Shown here: positions 5,524 through 7,892 of the stretch, piece after piece
Position numbering within the stretch: position 1 is the stretch's first letter
Layout: every line of letters starts with the position of its first letter
Position numbers and translations under genes: made by a program
The notes under the pieces: generated by a model
Told to the model about the DNA's origin: nothing
The model's input: only the letters and a program-made list of their open reading frames with translations
Databases searched by the model: none
Origin: W2P13-069 sp963590525
GTDB lineage: Bacteria; Actinomycetota; Coriobacteriia; Coriobacteriales; QAMH01
Assembly (NCBI GenBank): GCA_963590525.1
Contig: CAVAPV010000071.1
Span: forward strand, 1-7,892
Length of the DNA: 7,892 bases
Reading direction: 5' to 3'

Positions 5524-5543
5524 CTCGCTTGAGGTTCCTAAAT
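5513..5543 (+). promoter_or_regulatory. Candidate caiB promoter
   Basis: TTGACT (5513-5518) in the right repeat arm is followed after 19 bp by CTAAAT (5538-5543), a weak -10. The spacer contains a dyad, CTCAA-CTCGC-TTGAG (5519-5533), at the place where a MerR-type activator would bind. The opposite arm has the same layout with one mismatch in the dyad (CTCAA-N5-TTTAG). The start site would be near 5550, giving a leader of about 50 nt before the caiB ATG. Confidence 0.4.
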
Positions 5544-5599
5544 TTCGGCGAACGGTTAATCCGCTCGAAAAATGGAAACCGATTTGATTGGAGTTTTCT

Positions 5600-6832
5600 A
5601 TGTGGAAGAACGAGTCAAAGCCTGAATTCGGTTTGCTCAACGATCTCAAGGTGGTCCACGCATCGTCGTCTCTCGCTGGTCCTTTGGGCCCGACGTTCTT
5701 TAGCGAGTACGGTGCCGACGTCGTCTGGATCGAGAATGCAGATGCTCCCGATTACACTCGTACGCTTCACAACATTCAGCCAGAGTCTGAGCGCCGCAAT
5801 CAGCGTGCAATAGGCATTCGCCTGCGTTCTGAGGAGGGCCGTCAGATCGTCTTGGACTTGGTCAAAGACGCCGATATCTTCATCGAGTCTTCCAAGGGCG
5901 GTCAGTTTGATCGTTTGAACCTTTCCGACGAGGTTTTGTGGGAGGTTAATCCTAAGCTTGTTATCGCCCACATCTCTGGCTACGGTCAGACCGGTCTGCC
6001 CGAGTACGTGCATCGTGGTGGTTTTGATGCCACTGCCCAGGCGTTCTCTGGCTACATGTGGGAAAACCAAAACGGCGGCGCAACACCCCCGTATGCCGTC
6101 GGCCCATATGTTGCCGACTACATCACCGCTATCTGGACCGCTATGGCTTGCCTGGCTGCCTACAACCACGCCGAGAAGACGGGCCAAGGCGAGTCCATCG
6201 ACGTCGCGCAGTATGAGCTCATGATGCGCTGCTCGATTTTTGCTACCGATTACTTCACCTTCCACAAGGAGTTCCCCAAGACTGGTGAGAAATCCATGAT
6301 CGCTGGCTGGGGCGGCTTCCCTTGCAAGGATGGCAAGATCTTGTACTGCTGCTTCTCTGGCGCCTCCACCTTGGAGAAGGTCTGCAAGATCATCGGTCTT
6401 GATTACGGTTCCGAGCTGTTCCCTGCAAAGATCGGCCTTTACAACGTCGAGACCGAGTCCGGCAAGGCGTTTGAGGCTGCTGTGAAGAAGTGGCTTTCCG
6501 AGCGCACTTGCGACGAGGCCGAGGCCGAGATGCTTGCCGGTGGTGCGCCTGTTTCCAAGGTGAACAGCTGGGAGGATGTCGAGAACAATCCGCATATCCA
6601 GGCTCGCCACGTTATCGAGGAATGGGAGACCGTCAAGGGCACCAAGCTGCGCGCCGTGGGCCCGCTGCCCAAGTTCAAGAACAACCCCGGCCGCGTTTGG
6701 CGTCCTGCTCCCAGTTTTGGCGAGAACAATGAGGAGATCTTGCACGAGCTTGGCTACAACGACGAGCAGATCAAGAGTTTCTATGACAAGGGCGTCATCA
6801 ACAAGGATTGGGACCTTTCCCTTTCCCGTTAG
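5600..6832 (+). CDS. caiB: CaiB-like CoA-transferase (class III; L-carnitine CoA-transferase type)
   Basis: A 410-residue class III CoA-transferase that follows E. coli CaiB (405 residues) over its whole length as I recall that sequence. Shared blocks include FGLL at the start, GADVVWIEN (about 38-46), DIFIESSKGGQF (92-103), the run DEVLWEVNPKLVIAHISGYG (110-129), AQAFSGY, TGQGESIDVAQYELMMR, KFKNNPGRVWR and a final ELGYNDEQIKSF. Asp173 in PYVADY aligns with the catalytic aspartate that forms the enzyme-acyl and enzyme-CoA intermediates. In E. coli CaiB moves CoA between crotonobetaine or gamma-butyrobetaine and L-carnitine. GGAG at 5590-5593 sets the ATG at 5600 rather than the TTG at 5588. 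It is divergent from fixC-fixX and followed by an MFS carrier. The carnitine substrate is likely but not proven; other trimethylammonium or similar acids are possible. Confidence 0.93.
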   Translation: MWKNESKPEFGLLNDLKVVHASSSLAGPLGPTFFSEYGADVVWIENADAPDYTRTLHNIQPESERRNQRAIGIRLRSEEGRQIVLDLVKDADIFIESSKGGQFDRLNLSDEVLWEVNPKLVIAHISGYGQTGLPEYVHRGGFDATAQAFSGYMWENQNGGATPPYAVGPYVADYITAIWTAMACLAAYNHAEKTGQGESIDVAQYELMMRCSIFATDYFTFHKEFPKTGEKSMIAGWGGFPCKDGKILYCCFSGASTLEKVCKIIGLDYGSELFPAKIGLYNVETESGKAFEAAVKKWLSERTCDEAEAEMLAGGAPVSKVNSWEDVENNPHIQARHVIEEWETVKGTKLRAVGPLPKFKNNPGRVWRPAPSFGENNEEILHELGYNDEQIKSFYDKGVINKDWDLSLSR

Positions 6833-6843
6833 ACATCGGGTCT

Positions 6844-6870
6844 AAGGCCCGTACAAAACGTGCGGGCTTT
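6844..6870 (+). terminator. Probable weak intrinsic terminator after caiB
   Basis: An 11-bp stem forms between 6844-6854 and 6860-6870, including two G-U pairs, around the loop AAAAC. The core is GCCCGTAC with GTGCGGGC. The T-run is only three bases and is part of the stem end, so partial read-through into the downstream transporter is likely. Confidence 0.5.
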
Positions 6871-6877
6871 GAGATAA

Positions 6878-6911
6878 GCGCGTGAATGTTTAGGGATGGA
6901 CCTTCACGTGC
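6878..6911. repeat. Inverted repeat in the leader of the second MFS gene
   Basis: GCGCGTGAA (6878-6886) pairs with TTCACGTGC (6903-6911) at 9 positions, one of them G-T, around a 16-base loop. It lies between the caiB terminator and the MFS start. It may be an operator or a leader hairpin. I see no convincing promoter in this 142-bp gap. Confidence 0.35.
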
Positions 6912-6974
6912 GTAGGGGAGGGCTTGCTATATGGCAGGCTCCGCAAAAAAGCAAGAGAAAGAAAGGGTAAGAAA

Positions 6975-7892
6975 ATGACCGAGCAAAAAAGCGGTTTCCA
7001 CTATGGGTGGGTAGTTTTCATTGCCTCCTGCCTCATCATGTTGTTCCCGTGCTGTTTTACCTTTAACGCTGCGTCAGTCTTTTACACCTCCGTTGCTGCC
7101 GAGCTGACAGAAGGCAGCTCTGCCGCAGTGGGTATGTATATGACCATCGTGTACCTAGCTATGTTTGTATGCCTGTGTATTCTGCAGGTTGGTCGCATCT
7201 TTGATAAGTATCCTTCCCGCTGGGTGCTGCTTGCGTGCGTCATATGCATAGGCGTCGCATTCGTCATCATGTCCCAGGCGACGACCATCTATCTGTTCTA
7301 CGTCGCCGGCGTTTTGCTGGGCATCGGCAACTCCATCATCTTGTACCTGCTGATTCCCGTTATGTTTGGCCGTTGGTTCAAGCGCAACGTGTCCACTCTC
7401 GTTGGTATCGGCATGGCTATGACGGGCATCGGCGGCATGATCTTCAGCCCCGTTGCCACCTCGATCATCTCCTCTTCCAGCTACCACACCGCTTACCTGG
7501 CATACGCCGCCGTCACCCTCATCGTTGGTATTCCCTGCTCGCTGCTTATTGCCAGCCGTCCCGAGGATAAAGGCCTTATGCCCGTCGGCTACGATGCTGC
7601 CGCAGAGGCTAAGGCCGCCGAGGAAGCCAAGAACGCTGTCGTCGAAGGTGTCACTGTTGGCACTGCCCTCAAGCAGCCTGGCGCCCTCATCCTTATCGCC
7701 GTGTACGCTGCCATCGTTAACTTTGGCCTCACTATGAACTTCTACCTGCCCAGCTACGTCAAGTCCCTTGACGCCGCCTTGGTTGGCGCGGACCCGCTGA
7801 TGGTCGGCGCAACGCTTTCCTCTGTTGTTATGTTTGGCTCTCTTATTGGCAAGCTGGTTCTCGGCTGGACCAACGACAAGTCGGTCAAGGGC
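6975..7892 (+). CDS. Major facilitator superfamily transporter (OFA/monocarboxylate-like), cut by window edge
   Basis: The first 306 residues of an MFS carrier; the frame is open to the right edge, so the last helices are missing. It opens with HYGWVVFIASCLIML (9-23), a start typical of oxalate:formate antiporter-like (OFA) carriers. MFS motif A appears as GRIFDKYPSRW (73-83). Helix 5 carries the OFA-like WFKRNVSTLVGIGMAMTGIG (134-153) followed by FSPV. A cytoplasmic linker of about 40 residues with SRPEDKGLMPVGYD and an Ala/Glu-rich stretch separates the two halves, and a second-half helix pair ends at GKLVLGWTNDKS. AAAGGG at 6962-6967 is the ribosome site for ATG 6975. Placed directly after caiB on the same strand, it is the best candidate in view for importing the CaiB substrate or exchanging it for the product. 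E. coli uses the unrelated BCCT carrier CaiT for that. Substrate unproven. Confidence 0.9.
   Translation, partial: MTEQKSGFHYGWVVFIASCLIMLFPCCFTFNAASVFYTSVAAELTEGSSAAVGMYMTIVYLAMFVCLCILQVGRIFDKYPSRWVLLACVICIGVAFVIMSQATTIYLFYVAGVLLGIGNSIILYLLIPVMFGRWFKRNVSTLVGIGMAMTGIGGMIFSPVATSIISSSSYHTAYLAYAAVTLIVGIPCSLLIASRPEDKGLMPVGYDAAAEAKAAEEAKNAVVEGVTVGTALKQPGALILIAVYAAIVNFGLTMNFYLPSYVKSLDAALVGADPLMVGATLSSVVMFGSLIGKLVLGWTNDKSVKG

Noticed and set aside
5615..6745. Long minus-strand open frame (376 codons) opposite caiB
   Set aside because: It mirrors the codon pattern of caiB, shows no family motif or good ribosome site, and the plus-strand protein matches CaiB along its whole length.
1..7892. CRISPR array, tRNA, rRNA or other mobile element
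   Set aside because: No regularly spaced direct repeats, cloverleaf, rRNA-like stretch, transposase or integrase was seen on reading both strands.

Overview
The window looks like a piece of a gut-type anaerobe's chromosome that handles small organic substrates. The organism is probably an actinobacterium of the Coriobacteriia (Eggerthella/Collinsella-like). That placement is an inference from the gene mix (CaiB, a FixC/FixX pair, several MFS carriers) and codon style; no rRNA or other marker is present to confirm it.

Left block (1-3373). A TetR-family regulator, cut by the left edge, reads leftward. It is divergent from a rightward set: a nitrilase-superfamily amidohydrolase (550-1455), a four-helix membrane protein (1524-2033) and a 12-helix MFS carrier (2126-3373). 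The shared intergenic region holds a good sigma70-type promoter for the hydrolase (TTGACT-17 bp-TACATT). Two TTGAG-N4-CTCAA palindromes lie on either side of it, 64 bp apart, and are probable TetR operators. A strong intrinsic terminator lies between the membrane protein and the MFS gene, with its U-tract directly against the MFS ribosome binding site.

Middle block (3374-5369, leftward). After a shared bidirectional terminator comes a tight leftward operon read from the right: fixC-like flavoprotein, then fixX-like ferredoxin (4-nt overlap), then a 67-residue four-cysteine protein (18-bp gap) that I cannot assign to a family. FixC and FixX normally pass electrons towards or from quinone or an acyl-CoA reductase, together with the electron-transfer flavoprotein FixAB. 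FixAB is not in this window.

Right block (5370-7892). A 230-bp divergent control region contains an 18-bp inverted repeat (17/18 matched) with 36 bp between its arms; each arm carries an outward-facing TTGACT. It leads right to a CoA-transferase that aligns along its whole length with E. coli CaiB (L-carnitine CoA-transferase), then to a second MFS carrier cut by the right edge. A caiB gene divergent from fix genes recalls the cai/fix arrangement of E. coli carnitine metabolism. CaiA, CaiC, CaiD, CaiE, CaiT and FixAB are absent here, so they may lie outside, be replaced, or not be needed. A working picture: an MFS carrier imports a betaine-like or other carboxylate, the CaiB-like enzyme makes its CoA ester, and FixC/FixX carry electrons for a redox step on that ester. 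The TetR-controlled hydrolase/transporter set may feed this pathway or be unrelated.
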